From: an uncultured Caryophanales bacterium
Lineage (GTDB): Bacteria; Bacillota_I; Bacilli_A; RF39; UBA660
Length of the DNA stretch: 64,000 nt
NCBI GenBank assembly: GCA_946534345.1
Contig: CAMNCL010000003.1
Coordinates: 62,001-126,000 of the forward strand
Direction: 5' to 3'
Below the pieces are notes generated by a model. It worked only from the letters and a program-made list of their open reading frames with translations, made no database searches and was not told the origin of the DNA. Shown here in pieces: positions 49,204 to 59,124 of the stretch; the first letter of the stretch is position 1, and every line of letters starts with the position of its first letter. A program made the position numbers and the translations under genes.

Positions 49204-50043
49204 TTATTTTCTATCTTCTGGAATACTAACTTTTTTACCAGCTGGTTCTAACATTAATTCTGGTGTATCAAAAATATACTCAATTAGTTTTAAAGCTTTA
49301 CAGAAATAGAAACCATCTGCTATTCTTTCATCTATTGTAGCTCCCATTTCCATATACCATCTACCATCTTCTTCTACTATTTCACCAAAAGTAATTAATG
49401 AAGATGAAGTACCAAAATTAGTTAAGTTATGATAGATTGCCCCTACTTTAAAAGTACCAATATTAGATAGAATTGCACTTGAATAATATAGATTATCATC
49501 AGTAATACTCTTAGGTAACCATCCATGACTATCAAAGAATTTTAAAGTACCAACAATTGGAACTCTTAAGAACTTAGGTAATTTACCAATAGTATCAGCA
49601 GCTCCATTAGCATTACCCTTTCCTTCTGATTTCTTTTTTCTAATAATGTCTACTTTTTCCTTAGTCTTTCTAGATATATCTTCTAAAGTATCTTCTGGAT
49701 CAACTTTTAAAACCATTAACATTTCAACAGAATTATCTTCAAATTCCACTTTAATAGTCTGGGCAAGAGATACGTCTTTATGCATATATAAAGTTCTTCC
49801 CGCTACAAATCTATTCATATATGGTCTAGAATAAATAGTCTTAGCCATTACATCTACAAGACCATGATAGTATGTTAAACCATCTATTTCTTTCTTTTGC
49901 TTTTTCATAAATTTAACAAAATTAGTCATATCAATCTTACGATTCATATAAACAGCAGAATCACACCTATTAGGTTTAAAATCAATTAGAATATTCTGCA
50001 TGCCGTGGATATCTTTTACTTTATAACCATCTCTTCTATTCAT
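49204..50043 (-). CDS. 2-oxoacid dehydrogenase E2 acyltransferase-like (CAT-fold) protein
   Basis: YHGLVDVMAKTI, SSAILSNIGTFKVGAIYHNLTNFGTSSSLITFGEIVE, TIDERIADGFYFCKALKLIEYIF. Confidence 0.75.
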   Translation of the reverse strand: MNRRDGYKVKDIHGMQNILIDFKPNRCDSAVYMNRKIDMTNFVKFMKKQKKEIDGLTYYHGLVDVMAKTIYSRPYMNRFVAGRTLYMHKDVSLAQTIKVEFEDNSVEMLMVLKVDPEDTLEDISRKTKEKVDIIRKKKSEGKGNANGAADTIGKLPKFLRVPIVGTLKFFDSHGWLPKSITDDNLYYSSAILSNIGTFKVGAIYHNLTNFGTSSSLITFGEIVEEDGRWYMEMGATIDERIADGFYFCKALKLIEYIFDTPELMLEPAGKKVSIPEDRK

Positions 50044-50077
50044 ATTATCACCCTTACTTTTATTATATCAAAAAAAA

Positions 50078-50812
50078 CTACTTTTCTTCTTTAATCAATT
50101 TAGCATGTAAAACTACTCTTTTGGAGCCATCACCTATACAACTAGATAATGTAAGTATTTTATCATTTTCATTTACTTCTGTACCATAATTATATATTGA
50201 TCTTGATTTAATTGTTTTTACAAAATCACTAAACTCTTTAACACTAAAGAACTCAGTATTAATATAATAATCTTCTGGTTCTATAGAATAAGTAGAAAAG
50301 ACTTGATATTTATAATTACCTTTTTCTGTAACTAAAGTAACTTGATAATTATCAGGATTTTCATACCAATCTTTATTTAAAACATTTTTTAATGTTCCAA
50401 ACATTGAACCATCTTTAGTATCATGTCCATAGATAACTAAATGATCATCAGTACCATCAAATCTATTATGATAATCTCCAAATATCCATCCAGCAATATT
50501 CCATTTCTTTTCAAAATTATGTTTTAAATAATAACTATTATCTTTAGTTTTAACAACTATATAATCAATCTTAGTATTATTTACTTTTAAATAAGCTATA
50601 GTATCAGGATTTTGTTCTTTTAGAGTTTTAAAATCTATTTTGAATTCATCCTTCTTTTTATTAACTACTATACTCTTTTGGATAGTTTCTTTTACTTTTT
50701 TATTTTCATCTACATTTACTCTCCATTGAATTAGATTTATAGAAGAATATATAATACCTATTGTGAATATAATAGATAAAATATTTAGTACTTTCTTTTT
50801 TGAGATATTCAT
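50078..50812 (-). CDS. srtB: Class B sortase
   Basis: VIYGHDTKDGSMFGTL, ILTLSSC catalytic Cys, RVVLHAKL. Confidence 0.93.
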   Translation of the reverse strand: MNISKKKVLNILSIIFTIGIIYSSINLIQWRVNVDENKKVKETIQKSIVVNKKKDEFKIDFKTLKEQNPDTIAYLKVNNTKIDYIVVKTKDNSYYLKHNFEKKWNIAGWIFGDYHNRFDGTDDHLVIYGHDTKDGSMFGTLKNVLNKDWYENPDNYQVTLVTEKGNYKYQVFSTYSIEPEDYYINTEFFSVKEFSDFVKTIKSRSIYNYGTEVNENDKILTLSSCIGDGSKRVVLHAKLIKEEK

Positions 50813-50877
50813 ATATATTCCTCCTTATTTATATTATAACATTAAAAAGCAGGATTTTGTCCTGCTTCTATTTCTTT

Positions 50878-52686
50878 TTAAAATACTCTTCTTTTATTAT
50901 ATTTATTCGTTATAACTAAGCCTCCAGCACTTAATACTAACATAATTATATTATCTATTAAATTATCAGAAGTTTCAGGATTCTTTGTTTCTTTTTTCTT
51001 CTCTGGTTCTTCTTTTTTGATTTCTTCATATTCAACATTTACTTTAACTTCACTATCAGGCATTATAAACGAACAATTACCTTTATTATTAACTAATTCA
51101 ATATCTAATTCATTTCCTTCTGAATCAGTTAAGTATACTCTAGTAATCTTAAATCCTTCTTTATTAATAACTTTAAATTCTACTTTATCACCAACATAGT
51201 AAGGATTATCACTTAGATTTTCAACATCACCTGTAACTGGATATTTATTTAGTTCTTCTAATTCTACATCTATTACTACATCTTCAGTAGGCATTTCAAA
51301 TGTATATTTACCATCTTTTTCTTCTATAGGGATATCTAATTCAGCCCCTGAAGTGTTTTTTAAACTAATATTTTTTATTCTATATCCATGAGGAATATTT
51401 ACTCTAAATGAAGCTAATTGCTCTTCTTCTACTGACTCTACTTCGATATTTACATTATCACTAGAAGTAGTTACATTGTGGAATTCTTTTAATTCTCTAT
51501 AGATAGATGATACTTTTACATCGTTAGCTGGCATTTCAAATTTATTATTATTAACAGTTATACTTAATTCATTATTATCCATATCAGTAATTTTATAAGA
51601 TACGAATTTATATCCTGATCTATCAGTATGATTTAGAGTAACTGTTTCTCCATCTGCAGCTTCTTCTACATCACTTGTAGTATATTCATCTTCATGAATA
51701 CGGTATTTCTTAGTAACTCTAATTACATATGGATCATCATTTGTACCTGTTCCAGACATTATCAAGGCATTATTTCTAACTGATACCATTGGTCTAATAG
51801 CAGCTGAATAAGTAAATGTATTCATATTTAATACACCTTTTGAATTAGGATACATATTCTTATTTGTTACATATGGAGACATTGACCAATATGAGTATGC
51901 AATATTTACAAAAGTATCAACTTGTGTTTTTCTAAGTACTTCTCCTGCATATGTTAATTCATCTGCATTAATAATAGCTGTTGGATAAGTTAATTTTTTA
52001 TTTCCTTTATCAGAGAATACTGTAAATGCATCATCTTTATTAGCACATGCTAAAGTAGGATGTCCTTCTTCTAATCTTGTTCTTGTATTAAATACACTAT
52101 TTTCAGCCATACCACGGTCATTACACCAAACAGTGTCTTCTAATTCTTTTACATGATCTAACATATTGTTTTCAAACCAGTTGTCTAAATATGCTTTAGC
52201 AGTAGAATCAGTAACATTAACATCGCCTTCGCCAGTATTATACATCCATCCATAATATGGTGCGTTGTTTACTGAGTTATAAGCAGTTTTACCGATTGTT
52301 AGGGCATCTGCAGCATTATTACATTTTCCATCGCTTGGGAGACCGGCATACATTAATTTAATTCCACCAGTTTCTGTAGTTCTAATTATTTGCCAACAAA
52401 AACCAGCATAAAGTGCATTATTATTTGAAATACTACCACGATAATATAATATTGGATAAGTACTACCTGCAGTACTTCCAATCATATATAACCCTTTTCC
52501 ATTGATATCACTAGATACATCTGTGAAATCTATTCCAGAGCTATATTCTACATAAGTAGAAGCAATATTATCCTTAGTAGAATTATTCTTCATTATATTA
52601 TATAATGACTCAGATTTTGCATTTACATGCATTGGAATAAGTGTAGCCATCATAATAAGTATTAATAGTCTATATATTTTTTTCAT
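50878..52686 (-). CDS. Cell-wall-anchored surface protein with NPETS sorting signal
   Basis: N-terminal signal peptide, three MPxxxV-type repeat domains, C-terminal NPETS-hydrophobic-NKYNKRRVF. Confidence 0.88.
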   Translation of the reverse strand: MKKIYRLLILIMMATLIPMHVNAKSESLYNIMKNNSTKDNIASTYVEYSSGIDFTDVSSDINGKGLYMIGSTAGSTYPILYYRGSISNNNALYAGFCWQIIRTTETGGIKLMYAGLPSDGKCNNAADALTIGKTAYNSVNNAPYYGWMYNTGEGDVNVTDSTAKAYLDNWFENNMLDHVKELEDTVWCNDRGMAENSVFNTRTRLEEGHPTLACANKDDAFTVFSDKGNKKLTYPTAIINADELTYAGEVLRKTQVDTFVNIAYSYWSMSPYVTNKNMYPNSKGVLNMNTFTYSAAIRPMVSVRNNALIMSGTGTNDDPYVIRVTKKYRIHEDEYTTSDVEEAADGETVTLNHTDRSGYKFVSYKITDMDNNELSITVNNNKFEMPANDVKVSSIYRELKEFHNVTTSSDNVNIEVESVEEEQLASFRVNIPHGYRIKNISLKNTSGAELDIPIEEKDGKYTFEMPTEDVVIDVELEELNKYPVTGDVENLSDNPYYVGDKVEFKVINKEGFKITRVYLTDSEGNELDIELVNNKGNCSFIMPDSEVKVNVEYEEIKKEEPEKKKETKNPETSDNLIDNIIMLVLSAGGLVITNKYNKRRVF

Positions 52687-52781
52687 TATGTCATCCCCAT
52701 CCTCCACACTATTCTATTTTTACTATATCACTTGGCTGATTTTTTTTAAACTTTTAATGCAAACAAATTTATAAATGATGT

Positions 52782-53582
52782 CTAATTTTGTAAAGTCTGT
52801 GTGTTACCTTCTTGTTCATGATACTTATGAAGTTTTTTCTCCATAAGATTTCTATTTTTTTGCATAATAATATCATCAAATAATGAATACCATTTAACCT
52901 GAACGAATTCTTTACACCATTCATATTTTTTATTACCATTTATACACCTATTCATTGGTTGAATATATAGTGAACTAATATGAACAGTTGAAGATTCTCT
53001 GTTTATGTTGCTTTTGATTGAATTAACTATATCATTTGAATTAATCCACATGAAATCATTTGGCACTCCTGATATTATTCCACTTACTCTGTGTTCTGAT
53101 ATTTTTCCTTGTAATATAAATCTATCTATTATCTTCTCAATATCAATTTTAGTAAGAGCTTGATTGATCTTCTTAATTTTTCTTTTATTCTTAGAACAAA
53201 ATTCTTTTGAAGATAAAATTTGATTATAGTCTCTTCTATTAACTCCATAATGAAACAGTTCATAATAATAGATTATTTTATCACTAACTCCTAATTCTTT
53301 TAAAAAGTCCTTAAATGAAATAATGCTTTCTAGATGTACAGAGTTTCTACTTCCTTTTTTTACACTTATAAATCTAGTTTTATTCTCTATTTTTAGTAAT
53401 ATATCTCCTTTCTCATTATTACACGGATTTCTCCAAGCTTTTATAATTGAATCTTCATTGACATTATAAAATATATCATCAACCACTTCTCTAAGTAATG
53501 GATTTAATTCTTTTACTTTTTTATTATTAAATTCTAATACAAATAAGAATTCATTTTGGTACCCATCTGGTATTTTTTTCAT
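52782..53582 (-). CDS. Hypothetical protein, possible PD-(D/E)xK-like nuclease fold
   Basis: KGDILLKIENKTRFISVKKG segment; start chosen by AGGAGG. Confidence 0.45.
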   Translation of the reverse strand: MKKIPDGYQNEFLFVLEFNNKKVKELNPLLREVVDDIFYNVNEDSIIKAWRNPCNNEKGDILLKIENKTRFISVKKGSRNSVHLESIISFKDFLKELGVSDKIIYYYELFHYGVNRRDYNQILSSKEFCSKNKRKIKKINQALTKIDIEKIIDRFILQGKISEHRVSGIISGVPNDFMWINSNDIVNSIKSNINRESSTVHISSLYIQPMNRCINGNKKYEWCKEFVQVKWYSLFDDIIMQKNRNLMEKKLHKYHEQEGNTQTLQN

Positions 53583-53643
53583 ATAATTCCTCCTCATATA
53601 TATGATTCGCAATTATTCGTAATATTTATATTTTATTTGATAA

Positions 53644-53682
53644 AATGGTAGAACCTTTTTCAAGTTGACTACGTTTGTTCGG
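53644..53682 (+). pseudogene. Degenerate tRNA-Gly fragment in inverted orientation
   Basis: AATGGTAGAACCTTTTTCAAGTTGACTACGTTTGTTCGG vs tRNA-Gly AATGGTAGAACCTCAGCCTTCCAAGCTGACTACGTGGGTTCGA. Confidence 0.65.
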
Positions 53683-53693
53683 ATTATTACAAT

Positions 53694-53716
53694 AAAAAAA
53701 CTTATCTTTCGATAAG
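53694..53716 (-). terminator. Intrinsic terminator of tRNA-Gly
   Basis: Minus strand CTTATC-GAAA-GATAAG-TTTTTTT. Confidence 0.9.
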
Positions 53717-53729
53717 CTTGATTTTAATA

Positions 53730-53803
53730 TGGAGCGGATGATGGGAATCGAACCCACGTAGTCAGCTTGGAAGGCTGAGGTTCTACCATTAAACTACATC
53801 CGC
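53730..53803 (-). tRNA. tRNA-Gly (TCC)
   Basis: GCGGATGTAGTTTAATGGTAGAACCTCAGCCTTCCAAGCTGACTACGTGGGTTCGATTCCCATCATCCGCTCCA; anticodon TCC. Confidence 0.95.
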
Positions 53804-53804
53804 A

Positions 53805-53863
53805 TATGTCTTTAATCGCCTTAGCCTTTCCGATAGCCAAGCCGACTAAATTCAGTAGACATA
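53805..53863 (-). other. Long hairpin in the 5' leader of tRNA-Gly(TCC)
   Basis: TATGTCT..TTAGTCG.CTTGGC...GCTAAG.CGATTAA..AGACATA nested complementarity between promoter and tRNA 5' end. Confidence 0.7.
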
Positions 53864-53867
53864 CTTA

Positions 53868-53895
53868 ATTATACTAAAAATAGCCAAAAAGTCAA
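53868..53895 (-). promoter_or_regulatory. Sigma-A promoter of tRNA-Gly(TCC)
   Basis: TTGACT (53890-53895), 16-nt spacer, TATAAT (53868-53873). Confidence 0.8.
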
Positions 53896-53936
53896 GAATT
53901 TTCAACAAAAAAAGCAATCATTTTAGATTGCTTTTA

Positions 53937-55151
53937 CTATGAAAGTGTTACTTCTACATCTTTTTCTGCATATTCTCTACCGTTGACATAACTTATTTTT
54001 AAAGTAACTTTATCTCCTTTTTTCTTTTCATAAATAACATCAGATAGATCACTAAATGTAGTAACCTTCTTGCCTTCTATTTCAGTAATAACATTACCAA
54101 TAGCAATACCAGCTTTATCTGCTCCACTACCTTTAACTACTTTAGATACATAGAACCCAACTGGTAGACCATAATTATTGTTTTCTTCAGTAATCATATA
54201 TCCTTCTACACCTACTGTAGCATCACTAGTATCTTCTTTTCCATTCATTAAATTAGTAATTAAATCTTTTACATCTGAAATAGGAATTGCGAATCCCATA
54301 CCTTCAATACTAGCAGTAGTTGATGTTGCTTCTGCTGAATATTTAACAGAGTTAATACCAACAACTTCACCCTTACTATTAAGAAGAGCTCCACCACTAT
54401 TTCCTCCATTAATTGCAGCATCAATTTGAATCATTTTAGATTTAACATTATCTACATTAACTTCTCTGTTTAAAGCACTTACTACACCAGTAGTTACTGA
54501 TTGACCATACCCTAAAGCATTTCCAATAGCAATTACTCCATTACCAACTTTTAAACTATTACTATCACCTAGTGTAGCAATTCTAATAGATTCAACAGTT
54601 TCTTTGTCTAAATCACTAACTTTAACAGATATTACTGCGACATCCTTTCTAGAGGATGTTCCCTTAATAGTCGCATCAACACTCTTTTCATTTACAAATT
54701 GTACTGATAATTCTTTAGCATTTTCAACAACATGATTATTAGTTAGAATTAACAACTCATTATCATTCTTACTAACTATAATACCAGATCCAGCACCTTC
54801 AGCATATTGATTTTCTCCAAAACTAAAAGGTCCAAATGATCCAGAATTTACTAATGTTTTACTAGTAATTGAAACGATTGAAGGCATTACTTGTTCTACT
54901 ACTTCAGATACATCTGTAATATAAATACCTTCTTTTACTTTATCAGTTGTTTCAGTATATTTTAATTCAGCATTATTATTATTACCAGGTAATTTAATAT
55001 GACTTAATTCATCAAATTTAATTAACCCAGCATTATTAAGTGCTACTACGAACGCAGCAAAAATCAATACTATAAATAATATAATAACTACATATGTAAA
55101 CTTTCTTTTATTTGTTTCCTTCTCTTCTAATTGTTCCTTTTTTGTACTCAT
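53937..55151 (-). CDS. htrA: HtrA/DegP-like trypsin-PDZ serine protease
   Basis: TNNHVVENA, DVAVISVK, NGGNSGGALLNSKGEVVGIN, C-terminal PDZ. Confidence 0.95.
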   Translation of the reverse strand: MSTKKEQLEEKETNKRKFTYVVIILFIVLIFAAFVVALNNAGLIKFDELSHIKLPGNNNNAELKYTETTDKVKEGIYITDVSEVVEQVMPSIVSITSKTLVNSGSFGPFSFGENQYAEGAGSGIIVSKNDNELLILTNNHVVENAKELSVQFVNEKSVDATIKGTSSRKDVAVISVKVSDLDKETVESIRIATLGDSNSLKVGNGVIAIGNALGYGQSVTTGVVSALNREVNVDNVKSKMIQIDAAINGGNSGGALLNSKGEVVGINSVKYSAEATSTTASIEGMGFAIPISDVKDLITNLMNGKEDTSDATVGVEGYMITEENNNYGLPVGFYVSKVVKGSGADKAGIAIGNVITEIEGKKVTTFSDLSDVIYEKKKGDKVTLKISYVNGREYAEKDVEVTLS

Positions 55152-55207
55152 ATTTCCACCTCATCTTCTTTTTTATCATATTATGTTTTTATTAAATGAA
55201 CATTAAA

Positions 55208-56794
55208 TTATAGAGACATTACAATTAATACAATTGCCGCTATAAGCATTATTATATATAGAGCTATATTCAATGTATAAGTATATACTTTTTTAACTAC
55301 CCCATCAATTTCCATTGTTTTTAATTCAACATATGGAACAGGACTTCTTCTATACCAACCATTTACTTTTATAACTTTATCAAAATATTCTTTTGATTTA
55401 AATAAAGCAAATATTTTATTAATTATATTAATTGGTTGATTATAATCTAAGAATAAAATACCAGTTTCATCTTTAATTACAAAATCTTCATTAAAAATAC
55501 AACCAGGATTTCCTCTACCAATTATTGTTCCTTCTAATGAACAAGGTATTGAAGTAATATGTGATACTTTTACTTCACTTAATAAATCTCTTACATTTGT
55601 TTCTTTAAATGGTTTATTACTATATCTTCTTCTAAACTTAATAAATGAGAATAATTCTATTGCAAGTAAAGATATTCCTGCAGTTAAGAAGATATTTCCT
55701 TCTGATGCTAATGTTAATGCACAAAGAACTAATGCAATTATAAATGCAAAGAAAGGTAAAGCATTAATTAATAATTCAATTAAGAAATCATCAACATAAG
55801 ATTCTTCTTTCTTTAAATCAAATACAATATATGGTTCTTGATTAAAATCTCTACTTCTTTCTGAGATTGCTAATAATCTTTTTGAGATTAATGGATGTGT
55901 TGAATTAAACTCATACCATTTAGCCCATATATTCCATTGTTCCCATTTCATAGCTTGTTTAATATTATCTTTTGATACTTCTCCATTATCTTGACTAGAT
56001 ACTATCAAAGCTTTTGAAGTTTTAGAATCAAAAATACCTAAAGCATTACTTCTAGCAGCAGAATGTTTTGGATTAGTTTCTGCTGTACTTAAACCATATC
56101 CTATTTTAACTAAAGCACTTGCTAAAGCATTAGGGTTTTTAGTTACTTCAATAGAAAAGCTATCAGCATAATACTCTCTTGTTCTTGATAACATCAATAT
56201 TATATAGTTACTAATAACATATAATACATATGCTAGATATCCAATTAATTGAGCTTTATTATCACTATCGCTATCGCTATTTGTTCTAGCAAATATTTCA
56301 TATATTCCATATAGTACTAATGGAACTAATTGAGCTACTGTCATAAATAACATATCATAGTGAGATGCATGTCCTAATTCATGACCTACTACAGCTTTTA
56401 CTTCTTCTTCATTTAGTAACTCAAAAATACCTCTAGTTAAAATAACTCTAGCATCATTTTTAGTACGTCCATAAGTAAAAGCATTAGGAGCTCCATCATC
56501 TATATATCCTATTTTGGGATATTTCATTTTATTTTGTTCACAGACTTCTGTGATAAACTGTTTTACATTATCTGGTAATTCATGATCAAACGTAGCTTTA
56601 TAAAACCATTTCATTGATAAGTCTGTTAACCAAGGTGATATTAAAAATTGTAATATCAATACAACAATACTTGCTATAATTCCATATAAAACCGGTATAT
56701 CTGTAACTAGAGCAATTAATATAATAATCGCAGCTAGAAGAAAATACAGGCCAGTTATTGTCATTAAAGATATTCCTAATAAATTCTTTTTCAT
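55208..56794 (-). CDS. M48-family (HtpX-like) membrane metallopeptidase
   Basis: VVGHELGHASHYD; TM segments. Confidence 0.93.
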   Translation of the reverse strand: MKKNLLGISLMTITGLYFLLAAIIILIALVTDIPVLYGIIASIVVLILQFLISPWLTDLSMKWFYKATFDHELPDNVKQFITEVCEQNKMKYPKIGYIDDGAPNAFTYGRTKNDARVILTRGIFELLNEEEVKAVVGHELGHASHYDMLFMTVAQLVPLVLYGIYEIFARTNSDSDSDNKAQLIGYLAYVLYVISNYIILMLSRTREYYADSFSIEVTKNPNALASALVKIGYGLSTAETNPKHSAARSNALGIFDSKTSKALIVSSQDNGEVSKDNIKQAMKWEQWNIWAKWYEFNSTHPLISKRLLAISERSRDFNQEPYIVFDLKKEESYVDDFLIELLINALPFFAFIIALVLCALTLASEGNIFLTAGISLLAIELFSFIKFRRRYSNKPFKETNVRDLLSEVKVSHITSIPCSLEGTIIGRGNPGCIFNEDFVIKDETGILFLDYNQPINIINKIFALFKSKEYFDKVIKVNGWYRRSPVPYVELKTMEIDGVVKKVYTYTLNIALYIIMLIAAIVLIVMSL

Positions 56795-56798
56795 ATTA

Positions 56799-58322
56799 TT
56801 ACCTCCTAATTAATGAAACTCCTGTCATTTCTTCAGGTTTTTCTAATCCTAAAAGTTCTAACATTGTTGGAGCTACATCAGCTAGTTTTCCATCATTTAA
56901 TTCAATGCCTTCTTTAGTTATTATACAAGGAACTGGATTAGTTGTATGTGAAGTAACAGGTTTATGATTTTCATCCCACATAACATCACAATTACCATGA
57001 TCAGCAATAATAATTAGAATTCCACCTAATTCCTTAACCACTTTGTCATAGAACATACCAAGACAACTGTCCATGTCTTCTACAGCTTCTACTGCTGCTT
57101 CATAGACACCAGTATGTCCAACCATATCACCGTTAGCTAGGTTCATAATAGTAACATCATAATTTCCCACTTCTTCTAAGAAACTATCACGTACTTTATA
57201 AACACTCATTTCTGGTTGTAGATCATAAGTAGCTACTTTAGGTGATGGAATAAGAATTTTTTTCATATCATCATATTCTACTTCTTTTCCACCATCGAAG
57301 AAGAATGTAACATGCGGATACTTTTCTGTCTCCGCAATACGTAATTGACTAAGTCCATTGTTATGAAGATAATCAACCATGATATTTTTTAAATCTAAAT
57401 CATCAAAAGCATGTGGACAAAGAACTGTCTCAGTAACAGGATACATTGTTAATACTTTTAAATTATTAAAATGTTTTACTTCTAAATTCTTCTCGTTAGC
57501 CTGAGGTTCATATTCACTTGGATTAGACCATAGAGTAAACATTTCTCTTAATCTATCTTTTCTAAAATTAAAAGCAATTACTCCATCATTATCATTTAAT
57601 GGTTTAGAATCAATAATACCAGGTATTACAAATTCATCATATTTTTCATTTTTATAATTTTCATCAATTAAATCTTTATAGTTATTATATTTAGGTCCTT
57701 CACCATAGACAATTGCATCATAGGCAAGTTTCAATCTATCAAAATTATTATCTCTATCCATTGCATAATATCTACCTGAAATAGTATTAATCTTACCTAT
57801 ATTTAATTCTTTCATTTTCTTATCTAATTGATCTAAATAAGTTAGAGCACTCTTTTCATAAGTATCTCTTCCATCTAGACAGATATCAAAATATACTTCT
57901 TTGACATCTTCTTTTTTACACATTTCTAACAAGGCTAAGACATGATTAATGTGAGAATGTACTCCTCCATCAGATAATAATCCAAAAATATGTAATACAG
58001 AATTATTCTTTTTTACATGTTCTATTACTTCTAAAATTTCTTTGTTCTTGAAGAAGTCTCCACTGTCAATTGAGGCACTTATTGTCTCTAAAGGTTGCAT
58101 CGCAACTCTACCAGATCCAATATTCATATGCCCTACTTCACTAGTTCCCATTTGTCCTTCAGGAAGTCCTACATAAGGTCCACTAGCTTGTAGAATTGAA
58201 TGAGGATATTTCTCCATCAACATATCAAAAGTTGGTTTCTTGGCATTTTTAAAAGCATTACCATCAGTTTCTTCTCTAACACCACAACCATCTAAAATAC
58301 ATAATACTAAAGGTTTACTCAT
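56799..58322 (-). CDS. gpmI: 2,3-bisphosphoglycerate-independent phosphoglycerate mutase
   Basis: MSKPLVLCILDGCGVREE; GTSEVGHMNIGSGRV; HADHGN-type IIADHGNCDVM. Confidence 0.96.
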   Translation of the reverse strand: MSKPLVLCILDGCGVREETDGNAFKNAKKPTFDMLMEKYPHSILQASGPYVGLPEGQMGTSEVGHMNIGSGRVAMQPLETISASIDSGDFFKNKEILEVIEHVKKNNSVLHIFGLLSDGGVHSHINHVLALLEMCKKEDVKEVYFDICLDGRDTYEKSALTYLDQLDKKMKELNIGKINTISGRYYAMDRDNNFDRLKLAYDAIVYGEGPKYNNYKDLIDENYKNEKYDEFVIPGIIDSKPLNDNDGVIAFNFRKDRLREMFTLWSNPSEYEPQANEKNLEVKHFNNLKVLTMYPVTETVLCPHAFDDLDLKNIMVDYLHNNGLSQLRIAETEKYPHVTFFFDGGKEVEYDDMKKILIPSPKVATYDLQPEMSVYKVRDSFLEEVGNYDVTIMNLANGDMVGHTGVYEAAVEAVEDMDSCLGMFYDKVVKELGGILIIIADHGNCDVMWDENHKPVTSHTTNPVPCIITKEGIELNDGKLADVAPTMLELLGLEKPEEMTGVSLIRR

Positions 58323-58377
58323 TATATACCTCCTAACTATATAATTATAACACAAAAAAAGAAGATTAACTCTTCTT

Positions 58378-59076
58378 TTAGCAACTATTTTTTTGACAAG
58401 TAGTACTCTCTTCTTCTAAACATTTGATTAAACATTTAAATTTATTATAAGCATACTTCTTAATATTATCTGTTAACTTACTATATGGATCAGTTAATTT
58501 AGGACTAATACCTGTTTCTAATTGAATAGCTTTTCCTTGTGATATAGCAACCACATTAGGAGCATAGATTCTCTTTTCTCCAGCACTTACTTCTTCTTCA
58601 TTTTCATTTGTTAAAGTATATTCTTCTAAAACATTATCAAGTTTTGTTAGTAAATCCATATAACCTTTAGAACCTTCAGTAGTTGTTTTAATCTCTCCAT
58701 CTTCTCCTATTTCTCTAACATCTCTGATATTTAAAACATCTACATAGTAAATCTTTTCCACATTTGTATCTTCTGCAGCTTTAATTAATTGTTCAATAAC
58801 ACTTCTACACCAAGGACATTCTGCAAATCCAAAATATACTATGAAAGATTCCTTATTATCAATTCTTTTAACAATATCTTCAGCAGTTGCATATACAAAT
58901 GGATTTTCTTTAGAAATATCTAATTCACGATTCTCTTTCTTAGTATGTTCATTAACTTTACCATTAACTCCTTCATACTCTTCTTTAAATTTCATTGCAT
59001 CAGTTTTTTCACTAGAGCAACCAACTACTACTAAACTTAAAACTAATACTAATATAATTGAAATAAATTTCTTCAT
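58378..59076 (-). CDS. Thioredoxin-fold lipoprotein with Cys-rich C-terminal tail
   Basis: Lipobox VVVGCSS; VYFGFAECPWCRSVI; C-term CLIKCLEEESTTCQKNSC. Confidence 0.8.
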   Translation of the reverse strand: MKKFISIILVLVLSLVVVGCSSEKTDAMKFKEEYEGVNGKVNEHTKKENRELDISKENPFVYATAEDIVKRIDNKESFIVYFGFAECPWCRSVIEQLIKAAEDTNVEKIYYVDVLNIRDVREIGEDGEIKTTTEGSKGYMDLLTKLDNVLEEYTLTNENEEEVSAGEKRIYAPNVVAISQGKAIQLETGISPKLTDPYSKLTDNIKKYAYNKFKCLIKCLEEESTTCQKNSC

Positions 59077-59124
59077 TTTATCACCACATTTAAAATTATA
59101 CTATTTATATAATAATTTTTCAAT

